This document shows, in pieces, positions 6,872 through 7,559 of a DNA stretch of 7,559 nucleotides. The DNA is from an uncultured Sphingomonadales bacterium (GTDB taxonomy: Bacteria > Pseudomonadota > Alphaproteobacteria > Sphingomonadales > Sphingomonadaceae), in assembly GCA_903893935.1 (NCBI GenBank), contig CAITOD010000593.1, positions 1 through 7,559 of the forward strand, in the 5' to 3' direction. The translations under genes and the position numbers were made by a program. A model generated the notes under the pieces. That model searched no databases. It was not told where the DNA came from and was given only the letters and a program-made list of their open reading frames with translations. The first letter of the stretch is position 1. Every line of letters starts with the position of its first letter.

Positions 6872-7269
6872 AAAGCACCGAATTGCCCCCTTATGCCCGT
6901 GCGATGGGGATGGAATTTGCCGGCATCGAAAATGGCAGCCCGGTGATCGCAATGGATTACTCGTCGCGCGCGATGGGCCGTCCGGGGTTCTTTCACGGCG
7001 GGGTGATTGGCGGCGTGCTGGAAATGGCCGCATTTGCCGCGCTCGCCGCCGAACTGGAACGCCAGGGGCTCGACTTGCGCATAAAGCCGATCAATATCAG
7101 CACCGAATACCTGCGCGCCGGTGTCCCCGAACGGCTGTTTGCGCGCGGTGAGGTGGTGCGCGCCGGGCGCCGGGTCGCCAATGTGCGGATCGAGGCCTGG
7201 CAATCCGACCGCGATCGTCCGGTGGCAAGCTGCTGGATGAACTTTCAGCTTTCGCCCAAAAAGACCTGA
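6868..7269 (+). CDS. PaaI-type hotdog thioesterase-like protein, second of a tandem pair
   Basis: The 133-residue product is a compact single hotdog domain of the PaaI type. It carries P-G-F-F-H-G-G-V-I-G-G-V-L-E-M-A-A (39-55), which aligns with the family helix: H43-G44-G45 is intact, while the acid nine residues after H43 is Glu (E52) rather than the more usual Asp. The downstream strands (N-I-S-T-E-Y-L-R-A, then R-V-A-N-V-R-I-E-A-W) are typical of the fold. The start overlaps the stop of the first hotdog gene (ATGA), so the two are probably made together. Its last 25 bases overlap the end of the convergent siroheme-synthase-like gene. Likely an acyl-CoA thioesterase; substrate unknown. Confidence 0.85.
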   Translation: MKSTELPPYARAMGMEFAGIENGSPVIAMDYSSRAMGRPGFFHGGVIGGVLEMAAFAALAAELERQGLDLRIKPINISTEYLRAGVPERLFARGEVVRAGRRVANVRIEAWQSDRDRPVASCWMNFQLSPKKT

Positions 7270-7559
7270 TTTTTCAATTCGACGACCAGGCCCTCGGGTT
7301 CCGGATCGCCCGGCGCCAGACGCAGCGCATCGGCCCGGGCCCGCGCCAGGATCGCCAGCGGCACATCGGGTCCCACGATCAGCGCATCGGCGTGGCCCAG
7401 CAGGCGCGCCTGGCGCAAAGTCAGGTCTTCGGGATCACCACCGGCAAGGTGGATGACGTGCCGGCCGGTCACGGTGGGCTCGGCCCCGTCGATCCAGCGC
7501 GACACGGCATCACCCTGGTGTTCGCGCAAGGGATCGAGCGCCCCGCCCGGCGCAGATCG
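7245..7559 (-). CDS. Siroheme-synthase-like protein (C-terminal part, runs off right edge)
   Basis: The visible 104 codons are the C-terminal end of a protein whose start lies beyond the right edge. An upstream part G-G-A-L-D-P-L-R-E-H resembles the tail of the precorrin-2 dehydrogenase/ferrochelatase module of CysG/Met8-like proteins. It is followed by H-L-A-G-G-D-P-E-D-L-T-L-R-Q-A-R-L-L-G, which resembles the opening of the uroporphyrinogen-III C-methyltransferase domain. A full methyltransferase domain runs some 240 residues, but the stop comes roughly 70 residues after this opening, so only a stub is present. Siroheme is the cofactor of assimilatory sulfite and nitrite reductases. The call rests on a short fragment and on recalled similarity to sphingomonad proteins. 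Confidence 0.6.
   Translation of the reverse strand, partial: RSAPGGALDPLREHQGDAVSRWIDGAEPTVTGRHVIHLAGGDPEDLTLRQARLLGHADALIVGPDVPLAILARARADALRLAPGDPEPEGLVVELKNQVFLGES

Noticed and set aside
5804..7033. 409-codon minus-strand open frame opposite ruvX and the thioesterases
   Set aside because: It spans three plus-strand genes with clear motifs and shows none itself; length is explained by the scarcity of stops in high-GC DNA.
1..7559. Mobile elements, CRISPR arrays, tRNA/rRNA genes, toxin-antitoxin or defence genes
   Set aside because: I found no terminal inverted repeats, regularly spaced repeats, transposase or integrase motifs, tRNA-like folds or defence domains. Composition is uniform across the window, so there is no sign of recent transfer.

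Overview
The window looks like a stretch of chromosome from a GC-rich alphaproteobacterium, most likely of the order Sphingomonadales (Novosphingobium/Sphingomonas/Erythrobacter relatives). The evidence is high G+C with strong third-position GC bias, the family types encoded (short PyrE with a [12 protein letters not shown] loop, single-span LepB, Ala/Pro-rich CoxB leader), and the divergent coxB / pyrE-pdxJ-acpS-lepB arrangement. Genus cannot be fixed from the sequence alone.

Layout. Bases 1-845 (minus strand) hold the first 281 codons of coxB, cytochrome c oxidase subunit II, which runs off the left edge inside the CuA motif. Bases 846-1121 are a divergent intergenic region with a plausible sigma-70-type promoter for coxB and a small hairpin in its leader. 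From 1122 to 7269 eight plus-strand genes follow head to tail: pyrE, pdxJ, acpS, lepB, an AI-2E family permease, a DUF3089 alpha/beta-hydrolase-like protein, ruvX, and two small PaaI-type hotdog thioesterase-like proteins. At the right edge a minus-strand gene (7245-7559, partial) carries the C-terminal end of a siroheme-synthase-like protein and overlaps the last thioesterase gene tail to tail by 25 bases.

Genes together. The first four plus-strand genes are housekeeping: UMP synthesis (PyrE), pyridoxal phosphate ring closure (PdxJ), acyl-carrier-protein activation (AcpS) and signal-peptide removal (LepB). Five junctions are 4-base ATGA overlaps (pyrE/pdxJ, pdxJ/acpS, acpS/lepB, DUF3089/ruvX, thioesterase 1/thioesterase 2). 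One is a TGATG overlap (lepB/permease), one a 3-base-spaced GTG start (permease/DUF3089) and one a 39-base gap (ruvX/thioesterase 1). The layout suggests one translationally coupled transcript, perhaps with a break or internal promoter only before the thioesterase pair.

I see no mobile element, CRISPR array, tRNA, rRNA, phage gene or recognisable defence system. The most interesting points are a tandem hotdog pair whose two members each depart from the usual active-site motif at a different position, a DUF3089 protein that appears to lack a histidine I recall as conserved, a siroheme-synthase-like protein ending in a short methyltransferase remnant, and the absence of rnc-era after lepB.
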